Of a stretch of DNA of 64,000 bases, positions 9,747 through 18,282 are shown piece by piece (the first letter of the stretch is position 1; each line of letters opens with the position of its first letter). The translations under genes were made by a program, and so were the position numbers. Under the pieces are notes generated by a model. That model had not been told where the DNA came from, did no database searches, and was given only the letters and a program-made list of their open reading frames with translations. The DNA lies in assembly GCA_030603695.1 (NCBI GenBank), contig JAUVXF010000013.1, positions 23,244 through 87,243 of the forward strand. Direction: 5' to 3'. Origin of the DNA: Natronohydrobacter sp. GTDB lineage: Bacteria; Pseudomonadota; Alphaproteobacteria; Rhodobacterales; Rhodobacteraceae.

Positions 9747-10199
9747 TCAGGTTGCGCAGCCGCCAACAGATACGGTCACGATCGCGGCCTGACTTAGCAC
9801 GCGGCCATCTGACAATTCCGCCAGAACCAGAAATTCCTGTTCCTCGGCCAGCCTGATGCGGGTGAACACTTCGGCCCGCGCCAGTTGTGGCCCAAGATGG
9901 AAGCTGCCGATATCGGGCGCGGGGTTGCGCGTGGCGATGATATGAATGGCGCGCACATGGTCTGCTTCTGTCATCGGGCTGTCAATGCGCACTGTCAGCG
10001 GCACTTGTGCCCCATTCTCGGCCACGCGCGGCAGATCAAGCTCTATCCCGCCCTCAATGGCCGCGCGCCCATCAAGCAACTGGTCGCGCCATGCTTGCCA
10101 TTCGGCATTTTCCTCTGCCCGAAGAGCTGTGCCGCCAACAAGAACAAGTGCGGCAGAGACTGCCGCACCCTGTAGAAATTCGCGCCGATTGCCTGTCAT
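9747..10199 (-). CDS. soxY: SoxY, sulfur-carrier subunit (variant C-terminus)
   Basis: SoxY carries covalently bound sulfur on a Cys in a flexible C-terminal arm. The N-terminus is a Tat signal (RREFLQGAAVSAALVLVGG), so export is folded. The C-terminus ends VSVGGCAT: the carrier Cys is present two residues before the end, but the usual GGCGG tail is GGCAT. The start at 10199 has AAAGGA 8-12 nt upstream. soxZ follows after 10 bp, and the flavoprotein gene precedes by 22 bp. The neighbourhood lacks soxXA, soxB and soxCD, so this carrier probably serves the flavocytochrome or a distant Sox set. Confidence 0.9.
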   Translation of the reverse strand: MTGNRREFLQGAAVSAALVLVGGTALRAEENAEWQAWRDQLLDGRAAIEGGIELDLPRVAENGAQVPLTVRIDSPMTEADHVRAIHIIATRNPAPDIGSFHLGPQLARAEVFTRIRLAEEQEFLVLAELSDGRVLSQAAIVTVSVGGCAT

Positions 10200-10221
10200 C
10201 AAGCGTCCTTTCGTATTTGCC

Positions 10222-11514
10222 TTACGAGAACATATCCCGTGTGATGCTGTCATACCATGCGTCTGCATAGCTTGCTTCCAGCCTGCGGTTTTCTGCCAGT
10301 TCCGACAATGGGCCGCGCGGTGAAATGCCGCCCGAATCCGGGGTTTCGGCAAAGCCCTCATCCGTGGGACGGAACACGCCCACTACCGAAAACCCGTAAT
10401 CCGCCCCGCCATGGCTGTAGCAGGTGTTGAAATACACCGGATCACTGGGTGCGGGTTGGCCTGTCATTTCAGCCAGCGCCGCCGCAACCGCGGTTTTGGA
10501 CGTGGAATTGGCAATATAGCCCGATTTCGGCAAAGGCGCTGCGATATTGGCATCCCCGATCACATGGATATCGGCGGCTGCATTGGCCTCGAATGTGCGG
10601 GAGTTGACAGGAACCCAGCCGGACTCGTCTGCCAGCCCGGTATCCCGCGCAATCGCGGCCGCAAATTGCGGCGCGATCACATTGCCCACATCAACTCGGT
10701 GCTCTTCGCCGAATTCGCTGATGAAAAGCTTGTTTTCCACATCCACGCGCACGATCTTGCCGTCCTGATTGCCGGGAACCCATTCTATCATGTCGCCATA
10801 TAGCTCGGCCCAGGTATCTTGAAAGAGGCCCTGTTTCGAGAATCCCTCTTTGGCATCGAATGCCAGGATTTTCGCGGTCGGGTTGGCCTGCTTCAGGTAA
10901 TGCGCGATCATGGAGATACGCTCATAGGGGCCGGGGGGGCAGCGGAACGGGTTGCCGGGAATGGCAAGGCCCACAACACCACCTTCGGGCAGCGCTTCCA
11001 GTTGCTGGCGCAGCAGGGTGATTTGCGAACCGTCCCCGCCCATCCACGCATGCGGGAAAATCTGCGCGGCGGCTTCATCATAGCCTTCAATCGCGCCCCA
11101 GCGCAGCCCGATCCCCGGAGAGACGATCAGTTTGTCATACCCAACATCTGCCCCGCTGGCCAAGCGCACTGATTTTGCCACCGGATCAATATCCGCCGCG
11201 CGGTCTTGCAGCACAGTCACGCCGCGTGCGCGCAGCCCATCATAGGAATGGGTGATCTGGGGTAGTTCCCGCTTGCCGCCCAAAATCAGGTTGCCATAGG
11301 GGCAAGTGATGAAGGTGGGATATGGCTCTATCAGCGTCACCTCGACTTCGGGGTAAGTGATGCGTGCAAAGCGGGCGGCAGAGGCCCCGCCAAACCCGCC
11401 CCCGATAATCACAAGGCGGCCTGTGGTGTTGGCGCGCAGCAGGGATGGCGCGGCAAGGGTTGCGGCACTTGCGCCAATCAGGGCGCCAAAGCTGCGACGT
11501 GTCAGGATTGTCAT
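10222..11514 (-). CDS. fccB: Flavocytochrome c sulfide dehydrogenase, flavoprotein subunit (FccB/SoxF)
   Basis: This periplasmic FAD enzyme oxidises sulfide, or sulfur on SoxYZ in SoxF-type systems, and passes electrons to a cytochrome c partner. The 430 residues start with a Tat signal (RRSFGALIGASAATLAAP), followed by the FAD-binding Rossmann motif VIIGGGFGGASAA. The two redox Cys expected for the family are seen: one in NPFRCPPGPYER and one in FNTCYSHGG near the C-terminus. The VIGDA motif (HVIGDANIA) contacts FAD. The cytochrome c gene lies 12 bp upstream and soxY 22 bp downstream on the same strand, giving an FccAB-SoxYZ operon. Confidence 0.92.
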   Translation of the reverse strand: MTILTRRSFGALIGASAATLAAPSLLRANTTGRLVIIGGGFGGASAARFARITYPEVEVTLIEPYPTFITCPYGNLILGGKRELPQITHSYDGLRARGVTVLQDRAADIDPVAKSVRLASGADVGYDKLIVSPGIGLRWGAIEGYDEAAAQIFPHAWMGGDGSQITLLRQQLEALPEGGVVGLAIPGNPFRCPPGPYERISMIAHYLKQANPTAKILAFDAKEGFSKQGLFQDTWAELYGDMIEWVPGNQDGKIVRVDVENKLFISEFGEEHRVDVGNVIAPQFAAAIARDTGLADESGWVPVNSRTFEANAAADIHVIGDANIAAPLPKSGYIANSTSKTAVAAALAEMTGQPAPSDPVYFNTCYSHGGADYGFSVVGVFRPTDEGFAETPDSGGISPRGPLSELAENRRLEASYADAWYDSITRDMFS

Positions 11515-11526
11515 GGGCTTGGCTCC

Positions 11527-11823
11527 TTATTGGATCGATGCGAAATAATCAGCGAGGATTTGAACTTCCTCATCCGTATATCCCGGCGCGATGCGGTTCA
11601 TGATTGTGGCAGGGCGCGAATTGTCGCGAAACTCTTGCCAGATGGCAAGAAAGGCATCGCGATCATAACCCGCAATCCGGGCAACCGCGCCTTGCCCCTC
11701 GCCGGATTGGCCATGGCAGCCTGCGCACCCCTGCGCAATAAGCGGCGTTGGTTGTTCGGCAAATGCGGGGGCGGCAAGCAAACTTGCGCCAAGCGCCGCA
11801 GCAATCAGACTGATGCGTGTCAT
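11527..11823 (-). CDS. Monohaem cytochrome c, likely FccA/SoxE partner of the flavoprotein
   Basis: This is a 98-residue periplasmic cytochrome c with a Sec signal peptide (LIAAALGASLLAAPAFA). One haem-binding CAGCH follows shortly after the signal, and a Met in the C-terminal half (ATIMNRIAPGY) is a plausible sixth ligand. The helix YTDEEVQILADYFASIQ is typical of class I cytochromes in sulfide dehydrogenases. The start at 11823 is set by AGGAAAGGA just upstream. With one haem it matches the short FccA or SoxE type, not the dihaem FccA of purple sulfur bacteria. It should take electrons from the adjacent FAD subunit. Confidence 0.88.
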   Translation of the reverse strand: MTRISLIAAALGASLLAAPAFAEQPTPLIAQGCAGCHGQSGEGQGAVARIAGYDRDAFLAIWQEFRDNSRPATIMNRIAPGYTDEEVQILADYFASIQ

Positions 11824-11932
11824 CTGGTATCCTTTCCTGTTCACGTCCCCATTTAGCGCAAATCTGGCCATCTTGGAATATATTGCTAAAATTTCGGCGG
11901 ATACGCTGTTCAAATTGGAAAAAATTCCCAGA

Positions 11933-13126
11933 TCATCGCGGATTATCAAGATGAAATAGTGGCCTTAGCCATAATCCCAGAACGTTACCGGGCAAAGCGG
12001 CGATAATCCAGAACCACCCATGCAGGCTGCCCGAGGCCACACCAGAGAAAAACGCGCTGATATTGCAGCCAAAGGCCATGCGCGCGCCGTAGCCCAGCAT
12101 CAACCCGCCCAGAATGGCGGCCAGCAGTGGCCGAAACCCGATCCGCCAATCAGGGGCAAACCGGCCTGCAAGCCCTGCCGCCAGAAAGGCCCCCAGAACC
12201 AGCGCGACATTCATCAGATGCGTTGCATCCTGCACCAGCGGGCGGTGCAGCAGATCAATGCGTGTGGGATCTTCCCAATAGGGCCAGAATACAGGATCGG
12301 CCCAGCCCGCCGCTTCGGCCACGCGCGCGCCCCATGTGGCAAAGGCCTGGGTTATGCCCCAAGGCCGCCCGGCAATCGCCAAAGTGGCAAAATTCAGCAC
12401 GGCCAACGCCAGTGCCGCCCAGGCCAAGGGCCAGGGGCCGGACAGAAAGCTTGCGCCGGGCCTGCGAAATAAGGGTTCAACCGCGCCTGTCTTGCGGTGC
12501 TCGCGCCGCGCAAGCGCGTAAAAAATCGCCGCAAAAACCGCAAGGTTCAGCGCCAAGGCAGGCCACAGGCCCAGCGTTTCGGGCAAGGAGACGGGGGGCA
12601 GGGCAGGCAGGTTTTCCCAGCGCTCTATATCCCATGCGCCCAGCGTCATGCCTGCGACAAAGCACACCAGCGTCACCCCCGTTCGCGTATCGCCGCCCCC
12701 TGTGGTGTACAGCGTGCCAGAGGCGCAGCCGCCCCCCAGTTGCATCCCGATCCCGAACAGAAACGCGCCGATCACAACCTCCCACCCGGCAGGAAAGACA
12801 AAGCCGCGCACAGGCTGGCCAAAGAGCGACCCCGCCGCAAGGGCAGGAAAGAACAGCAGCACCGCCACGCCCAGCATCAGCATTTGCGCCCGCACCGCCC
12901 CGCTGCGCCCTGTCAGGATGCAGTTGCGATAGGCCCCCGTAAACCCGAAGGCCGCGTGATACAGCGCAAAGCCAAGCCCCGCGCCCACGCCCCACAGCGC
13001 CACCAGCCGCCCCGATCCGTGGGCCACCACATAGGCCGCCCCCAGACACAATGCGCCAAGCGCAAGTATGAGCGGGAAGATTTGCGGCTGGCGCAGAAGG
13101 GCCGCACTGGTGTTAAGAGGGGGCAT
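11933..13126 (-). CDS. YeeE/YedE family importer (TsuA/SoxT-like, thiosulfate or sulfur uptake)
   Basis: This is a polytopic inner-membrane protein of 397 aa with about 9-11 hydrophobic helices. Two family Cys motifs are visible, GGGCASGTLY (residues about 140-150) and AFGCNISAFFSG (near residue 365). In TsuA-type importers, equivalent Cys residues relay thiosulfate through the membrane. The ATG at 13126 is preferred over one at 13183, which adds a charged non-membrane leader. It is the first gene of the minus-strand sox module, 109 bp ahead of the cytochrome. It could bring sulfur compounds inward for assimilation, the reverse of periplasmic oxidation. Confidence 0.85.
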   Translation of the reverse strand: MPPLNTSAALLRQPQIFPLILALGALCLGAAYVVAHGSGRLVALWGVGAGLGFALYHAAFGFTGAYRNCILTGRSGAVRAQMLMLGVAVLLFFPALAAGSLFGQPVRGFVFPAGWEVVIGAFLFGIGMQLGGGCASGTLYTTGGGDTRTGVTLVCFVAGMTLGAWDIERWENLPALPPVSLPETLGLWPALALNLAVFAAIFYALARREHRKTGAVEPLFRRPGASFLSGPWPLAWAALALAVLNFATLAIAGRPWGITQAFATWGARVAEAAGWADPVFWPYWEDPTRIDLLHRPLVQDATHLMNVALVLGAFLAAGLAGRFAPDWRIGFRPLLAAILGGLMLGYGARMAFGCNISAFFSGVASGSLHGWFWIIAALPGNVLGLWLRPLFHLDNPR

Positions 13127-13296
13127 GGCAAAATCCGATATCTGAGAGTAATCTTTGATACCGCGCCTATTGGCTGGCATCAAGCACGGGGGGGGCTTTC
13201 ACAGGCGGCTTTCACGGGGGGGCTTTGCTTGGCTCTGCTTGAAAGCAGCTTCTGCGCACTACATCTGTTGCAAGAGATTCAGGCGTCAAGGAAACC

Positions 13297-14025
13297 ATGC
13301 AGCTTCGCTTTCACCCCTGCGCAAAAGAGGCGCTATTTCTGGCTGTGCTGGGTTTTGGCGCAGTTGCCGGGCTTGGGGTGTTTTTGGTTGGTTCCAACCC
13401 ATTGGCGGTGCTTGTGGCGCTGGGGGCCTATGCCATCAGCGCAGCCCTTGTCGGGTTTTACATGCTGCGCACCTATCCGCATGCGCGCCTTGGGCTGTGC
13501 AACCGCGTCACCTATGCCCGGTTGGTTCTGACGGCGGCGCTTCTGGCGCCGTTATGGGGAAGCGCCGCGCCTTGGGCCATACTGAGCCTTGCGCTTCTTG
13601 CCCTTGTGCTGGACGGGGTGGATGGCTGGCTTGCCCGGCGCGAGGGGTTGGTATCCGCCTTTGGGGCGCGGTTTGACATGGAAGTGGATGCAGCGCTTGG
13701 CCTTGTCCTTGCAGTCAATGTCTGGGCCTCTGGGGTCGTTGGGCTGGCGGTGCTGATACTGGGGTTGCCGCGCTATGTCTTTGTTGCCTCGGCCTTTATC
13801 TGGCCGTGGATGGCGCGGCCCTTGCCCCCCAGCCAAGCGCGCAAACTGGCCTGCGCCATCCAGATTGGCGCGCTGATTGTGCTTCTTGTGCCGGGCTTGC
13901 CATCGGTGCTGGCGGATATTGTGCTTTTGGTGGCGGCGGTGGTGCTGTTGTGGTCTTTCGGGCGCGATACACTTTGGCTGTATCGCAAGCGTGGCCAGAT
14001 TGCCGTGTCGGCGCCGCAATCATGA
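13297..14025 (+). CDS. CDP-alcohol phosphatidyltransferase family protein
   Basis: This is a 242-residue integral membrane enzyme with the complete CDP-alcohol phosphotransferase signature: DGVDGWLAR followed by GARFDMEVD (residues about 107-130), giving the four metal-binding Asp. At least six hydrophobic segments surround it. Such enzymes swap CMP from a CDP-activated lipid or alcohol for a polar head-group alcohol; the acceptor cannot be read. The start has AAGGAAACC upstream. It stands alone between the minus-strand sox importer and the minus-strand FkbM methyltransferase, and may belong functionally with the ribA cluster beyond. That link is by proximity only. Confidence 0.85.
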   Translation: MQLRFHPCAKEALFLAVLGFGAVAGLGVFLVGSNPLAVLVALGAYAISAALVGFYMLRTYPHARLGLCNRVTYARLVLTAALLAPLWGSAAPWAILSLALLALVLDGVDGWLARREGLVSAFGARFDMEVDAALGLVLAVNVWASGVVGLAVLILGLPRYVFVASAFIWPWMARPLPPSQARKLACAIQIGALIVLLVPGLPSVLADIVLLVAAVVLLWSFGRDTLWLYRKRGQIAVSAPQS

Positions 14026-14114
14026 GGCCGCGAAGGGCGGGCGGCTGATATCGGTTCCAGCCGTCTTGTTGCCAGACCCGTCTTGCATGGCAATGGCGCG
14101 CGGCGCGGGAAAGG

Positions 14115-14843
14115 TTATGTCACGCGGCGCGCAAAAAGATCACCCGAAGGCGCATCGGCGGGCAGGGTTGCCAGCCATGCGCGCAATGCATCTGCATCGC
14201 GCCAGTCTTGCCACAAGAACCCCTCACGCTCGCCCCGCACGGGGTTGAACTGATAGGTTCCCAGCTGTTCCAGCCGTTCCAGAACGCCAAGCGTAAGCTC
14301 GGCAAACGCGGGCAGGTATTCGACCGAAAGAAGGGCCACCGGCTGCGACAGGCCAGAGAGCACCTCCAGTTCAAACCCCTCGACATCGATCTTGATATAG
14401 GCGGGCAGCCCATGTTGCGCGATCAGGCTGTCCAGTGTGACAACGCGCACAGTTTGTGTTTTGTCCCAGCGGACATGCGCAAATCCGGGCGTATCGGCGG
14501 CATCTGTGACAAAGCCTGTTTTGAGGGATGAAACTGTCGGATGCCGCGATGATATGGCCATTTGCGCCATGTCATCGGCTTTGCCTGCGGCGGCTTCTAT
14601 CAGCTGGATATCTTTGGGAAGGGTCAGCCGCAGGTAGCGGGCAAACATGCCCTGCGGCTCCAGGGCGATGACCCGCGCGCCGGCGCGGCGCATGGCGCGC
14701 GCCCGCGTGCCCACATGCGCGCCCACATCAAACACCAGATCCCCCGGTGCCAGAATTTCGCGGTAAAACCCGCGCCACGCCCAGAGTGTCACGGGATTGT
14801 GATAAATCGCCAATGACCGCAACATCCCCAACCACTGATCCAT
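14115..14843 (-). CDS. FkbM family SAM-dependent methyltransferase
   Basis: The protein has 242 residues. The SAM-binding motif I is LVFDVGAHVGTRA (residues about 35-48), followed by ALEPQG. The FkbM hallmark YIKIDVEGFELEVLSGL (about 150-166) supports the family call. FkbM enzymes O-methylate sugars, polyketides or other hydroxyls; the substrate here is unknown. The ATG at 14843 is preferred over one 42 bp upstream because AAAGGGAA sits just ahead of it. It is transcribed away from ribA, sharing a 145-bp divergent region, and converges on the CDP-alcohol transferase gene with 89 bp between them. Confidence 0.87.
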   Translation of the reverse strand: MDQWLGMLRSLAIYHNPVTLWAWRGFYREILAPGDLVFDVGAHVGTRARAMRRAGARVIALEPQGMFARYLRLTLPKDIQLIEAAAGKADDMAQMAISSRHPTVSSLKTGFVTDAADTPGFAHVRWDKTQTVRVVTLDSLIAQHGLPAYIKIDVEGFELEVLSGLSQPVALLSVEYLPAFAELTLGVLERLEQLGTYQFNPVRGEREGFLWQDWRDADALRAWLATLPADAPSGDLFARRVT

Positions 14844-14988
14844 TTCGTTCCCTTTTGCGCTCTTTGGGCTGAACATAGCGCGCATTGCGCGCTGTCGAGC
14901 GTTGATGTCACTTTGTCGGGGGCGTGTGCTCTTGCTTCTGCGACAAATGCCCTAATTAATTACCAAGTTCACGACAATCAGGGTTAAA

Positions 14989-16131
14989 ATGCTGCACCTG
15001 CCCGCCCAATCCGATGTGATGGCCCCCGCCACACCCAGCCCGCTGCCAGCGGCGGGCCTGTTGCCTGACAGTAGCGAGCGCGTGATGCGCGCGCGCAGCG
15101 ATTTGCATCTGGGCTTGCCTGTGGCGCTTGTTGATGGCGATGAGGCCTGTCTTGTTGCCTTGGCCGAAGGAATGCAGGCGCGGCGCTATGGCGGGTTTCA
15201 CGCTCTGGGCGCGCCGGAATTGGTGATAACGCGGCGCCGCGCTGCCGCCTTGGGCCTGCCGTTGGGACGTGACGCAGACGCGCTGTCAGTGCTGATCCCG
15301 TCTACTGCCGCTTTGGGTTGGATTGCGGCCATGGCCGGGAAAGACCAGAACGCGCCGCCTTCACCCAAAGGGCTTAGCTTGCGCACAGCAAGCCATGTGC
15401 AAAATGCCGGGCTTGCGCTGGCGCAAACTGTCGAAAGCTTGCCTGTAATTGTGACAGTCGCACTCGCTCCCGCTGAGATTGCCCGCATGGGATTATCCGC
15501 GATTGCCGCGCGCGATGTTCTGGCAGAACTCAGCCGGTATCAGAGCGCAGATTGTGTCAGCAAGGCAAGTTTGCCGATGCAGATGTCGGATGCCGGGCGC
15601 GTGCATGTCTTTCGGCTCCAGGCCAGCCGCGCCGAACATTACGCCATCGAGATCGGCAGCCCCGATTTTTCTGCGCCGGTGCTGGTGCGAATGCATTCCG
15701 CCTGCTTTACCGGCGATGTCCTGGGCAGCCTGAAATGCGATTGTGGCCCCCAACTGGCAGGGGCCATGGCGGCCATGTCCGATGCGGGTGGCGGGGTTTT
15801 GATCTATCTCAATCAGGAAGGCCGTGGCATTGGCCTTGCCAACAAGATGCGGGCCTATGCGCTGCAAGATGGGGGCCTCGATACAGTAGAGGCAAATCAC
15901 TGGCTTGGCTTTGAAGACGATATGCGCGATTTCCGCATTGGCGCCGAGATGCTGCGCCGGATGCAAATTGCCCGCGTGCGTCTGATGACCAATAACCCCG
16001 CCAAGGTGGCAGGTTTGGTGGCGCAGAATATAGAAGTGGTGTCACGCGTGCCGCTGCATGTGGGGCGGGGGCCGCTGAACGCGGCCTATCTTGCCACAAA
16101 AGCAGCCAAGTCAGGACATTTGCTGCCATGA
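14989..16131 (+). CDS. ribA: GTP cyclohydrolase II (RibA), long alphaproteobacterial form
   Basis: RibA converts GTP to 2,5-diamino-6-ribosylamino-4(3H)-pyrimidinone 5'-phosphate, formate and pyrophosphate. The catalytic domain is in the C-terminal about 200 of 380 residues. The zinc site is formed by Cys in HSACFTGD and the pair in KCDCG; the nucleotide-handling EGRGIGLANK and the downstream TNNPAK are all intact. The N-terminal about 170 residues lack an evident DHBP-synthase active site and resemble the degenerate extension of alphaproteobacterial RibA. The next gene overlaps its end by 4 bp. It opens a tightly packed five-gene run with no other riboflavin gene (ribB, ribH, ribE), so it is probably pathway-specific and not the housekeeping copy. 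Confidence 0.9.
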   Translation: MLHLPAQSDVMAPATPSPLPAAGLLPDSSERVMRARSDLHLGLPVALVDGDEACLVALAEGMQARRYGGFHALGAPELVITRRRAAALGLPLGRDADALSVLIPSTAALGWIAAMAGKDQNAPPSPKGLSLRTASHVQNAGLALAQTVESLPVIVTVALAPAEIARMGLSAIAARDVLAELSRYQSADCVSKASLPMQMSDAGRVHVFRLQASRAEHYAIEIGSPDFSAPVLVRMHSACFTGDVLGSLKCDCGPQLAGAMAAMSDAGGGVLIYLNQEGRGIGLANKMRAYALQDGGLDTVEANHWLGFEDDMRDFRIGAEMLRRMQIARVRLMTNNPAKVAGLVAQNIEVVSRVPLHVGRGPLNAAYLATKAAKSGHLLP

Positions 16132-17081
16132 CCGCGCAAGCATTCTGGTGTATCGGCCCGCAACAGGGCGCCGTGCGGCCCGCCGCTTTGGGCGCGGGCG
16201 TGCTGGTGCAAACGCTATATACCGGGATCAGCCGGGGGACAGAGCGCCTTGTCTATGAAGGGCGTGTGCCCCCGTCTGAAAATGACCGGATGCGGGGGCC
16301 TGCGCAGGAAGGCTCGTTTCCTTTCCCCGTAAAATATGGCTATTGCGCGGTTGGGCGGGTTTGCGAAGGGCCGCGCAGCGGGCAGATTGTCTTTGCGCTG
16401 CACCCCCATCAGACCGCCTTTCGCCTGCCCGACAGCGCCCTAAGCGCCGTGCCCGACTCTGTGCCCCCGGCGCGCGCCGTTCTGGCGGCCAATATGGAAA
16501 CCGCGCTTAATCTGATCTGGGATAGCGGCGCCTCTGCCGGGGATCGGATTGCTGTGATCGGCGCGGGTGTTCTGGGCGCGCTGACAGGGTATCTTGCCGC
16601 GCGCCTGCCTGGGGCAGAGGTGACGCTGATTGACCCAAACCCCGCGCGCGCCGGATTGGCCGCGCAATTGGGCTGCGCCTATGCAACCCCGGATCACGCA
16701 CCGGGGGATTGCGATGTGGTTTTTCATCTCTCGGCCACGGCGGCGGGCTTGCGCCTTGCGCTGGATTTGGCCGGGCAAGAGGCCACGATCGTAGAGGGCA
16801 GCTGGCACGGGGCCGGGGAAACAGCTCTGCCATTGGGCGGGGCGTTTCACAGCCGCCGGCTGCGGCTGGTCAGTTCGCAAGTGGGCCAGTTGCCCGCCGC
16901 ACGCCTGCCGCGCTGGACATATGCGCGGCGCATGGCCAAGGCATTGGCACTTTTGGCCGATCCTGCATTGGATGCGCTGATTTCAGGCGAAAGTGCGTTT
17001 TCCACCATGCCTGCCCACTATGGCGCGATCCTGTCCAACCCCGACACACTCTGTCACCGCATTTTTTACCCCACATCCTGA
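16128..17081 (+). CDS. MDR-superfamily dehydrogenase, short form (BchC-like architecture)
   Basis: This is a 317-residue medium-chain dehydrogenase/reductase. The nucleotide-binding Rossmann motif AVIGAGVLGALTG lies at residues about 140-153, followed by LIDPNP. The N-terminal part has YTGISRGTER and later FPVKYGYCAVG, a pattern of the zinc-poor BchC-like branch. The catalytic CGSD and GHE motifs of zinc alcohol dehydrogenases and the structural four-Cys lobe are absent. It overlaps ribA by 4 bp and precedes the PTPS homologue by 14 bp, so co-translation is likely. The substrate is unknown; a role in oxidising or reducing the side chain of a pyrimidine or pteridine intermediate is inferred from context. 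Confidence 0.8.
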   Translation: MTAQAFWCIGPQQGAVRPAALGAGVLVQTLYTGISRGTERLVYEGRVPPSENDRMRGPAQEGSFPFPVKYGYCAVGRVCEGPRSGQIVFALHPHQTAFRLPDSALSAVPDSVPPARAVLAANMETALNLIWDSGASAGDRIAVIGAGVLGALTGYLAARLPGAEVTLIDPNPARAGLAAQLGCAYATPDHAPGDCDVVFHLSATAAGLRLALDLAGQEATIVEGSWHGAGETALPLGGAFHSRRLRLVSSQVGQLPAARLPRWTYARRMAKALALLADPALDALISGESAFSTMPAHYGAILSNPDTLCHRIFYPTS

Positions 17082-17095
17082 AGGAACCCTAGCCG

Positions 17096-17491
17096 ATGTT
17101 CGCTGTCGAAGTCCGAGATCACATCATGATTGGCCACTCGCTGCCCTCACCCGTATTCGGCCCTGCACAGGGGCTGCATGGGGCGACATTCACAGTCGAT
17201 GCCGCATTTTTCACCGATGATATTGATGCGCATGGTCTGGTTGTCGATATCGGCCTTGCAACAGAGGCGCTGGCGCAGGTGCTGGAGCCATTGCGCTATA
17301 AGAACCTTGATGAGGTGCCGGAATTCAAAGGAAAATTCACCACAACGGAATTTTTGTGCCATCATATCTTCGAGCAGATGGCAACGCGGTTGCGCGCAGG
17401 GGCGCTGGGCGATGGCGGGCGCGTGCGGCGGCTGCGGATCATGCTGCATGAAAGCCATATCGCGCGCGCTTGGTATGAGGGGGCGATCTAA
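17096..17491 (+). CDS. 6-pyruvoyl-tetrahydropterin synthase/QueD homologue with degenerate active site
   Basis: This 131-residue protein has the T-fold layout of PTPS/QueD. The family metal site normally uses three His, one in the first strand and two in HGH. Here H14 and H28 remain, but the third position is Ala (LHGATF). The catalytic Cys four residues before the first His of HGH is also Ala (A24), and the catalytic Asp-His of the LDH motif reads LRY. The GLVVD and TTTEF motifs and a C-terminal Glu (HES) are kept. It is therefore unlikely to be a working QueD or PTPS and may bind a pterin or catalyse a different step. It lies 14 bp after the dehydrogenase and 2 bp before the methyltransferase. 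Confidence 0.82.
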   Translation: MFAVEVRDHIMIGHSLPSPVFGPAQGLHGATFTVDAAFFTDDIDAHGLVVDIGLATEALAQVLEPLRYKNLDEVPEFKGKFTTTEFLCHHIFEQMATRLRAGALGDGGRVRRLRIMLHESHIARAWYEGAI

Positions 17492-17493
17492 GC

Positions 17494-18282
17494 ATGGCAT
17501 TCTCGGCTCAGTGGCTGGCGCTGCGTGATCCGGCTGATCTGGCGGCGCGCGATGTCACAGTCTTGCGCGCGGCCGCACAGGCGGCCGGGCCAAAGCCGCT
17601 GATCCTTGATCTTGGCTGCGGAACAGGTGCGACATGGCGCGCGCTGTCACCCTATCTGCCCGAAGGCACGCGCTGGCGGCTTGTGGATAATGACCCGGAA
17701 TTGCTGCGCCTTGCGGCAGCGCAAATCGGGCCGAGCGCTGAAATGGTGCTGGCCGATCTGTCCGGTAACACCGCGCTGCCACTAGAGGGGGTAACGCTTG
17801 TTACGGCCTCTGCCTTGCTGGATCTGGTGTCAGGCGCGTGGCTTCACGCGCTTGTGGGCCAAGTGAAGGTGCCTTTTTACGCGGCGCTCAGCTATGATGG
17901 GTATATGGCCTGGACACCCGAACACCCGCAGGATCGTGCAGTTACCGCTGCTTTCAACCAGCACCAGCGCGGGGATAAAGGTTTTGGCCCGGCCCTTGGC
18001 CCGGATGCCGGGCCGCGCGCGATTGCAGCCTTCGGGGCCGCAGGTTTTGCGGTGCAAGATGCCCAGTCTCCGTGGCAGATTGGCCCGGATATGGCGCAAT
18101 TGCATGCTGAACTGGTGGCAGGCATTGCCCAGGCTGCGCAGGATATGGGCCTGCCCGATGCACCCGCCTGGGCGCAAGCCCGCCAAAGCCAGATGGCATC
18201 GTCTTCCTGTGTGATCGGGCATGTGGATATTCTGGCCATACCCGCCACGCAGCATTCCAAGGGGCAGGCCAATGCAGGTTGA
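17494..18282 (+). CDS. Class I SAM-dependent methyltransferase
   Basis: This 262-residue protein has SAM-binding motif I LILDLGCGTGATW (residues about 36-48), an acidic post-I residue in WRLVDNDPE, and motif II-like MVLADLSG. The ALSYDGYMAW segment lies around residue 130 and the C-terminal half is helical. The acceptor is unknown; the cluster context suggests N- or O-methylation of a pyrimidine or pteridine product. It starts 2 bp after the PTPS-like gene and its end overlaps the reductase start by 11 bp, so the five genes ribA to reductase behave as one operon. Confidence 0.85.
   Translation: MAFSAQWLALRDPADLAARDVTVLRAAAQAAGPKPLILDLGCGTGATWRALSPYLPEGTRWRLVDNDPELLRLAAAQIGPSAEMVLADLSGNTALPLEGVTLVTASALLDLVSGAWLHALVGQVKVPFYAALSYDGYMAWTPEHPQDRAVTAAFNQHQRGDKGFGPALGPDAGPRAIAAFGAAGFAVQDAQSPWQIGPDMAQLHAELVAGIAQAAQDMGLPDAPAWAQARQSQMASSSCVIGHVDILAIPATQHSKGQANAG

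Noticed and set aside
9431..13126. Remnant of a full sox operon
   Set aside because: All genes present are intact with ribosome-binding sites, and no fragments of soxX, A, B, C or D were seen between or beside them.
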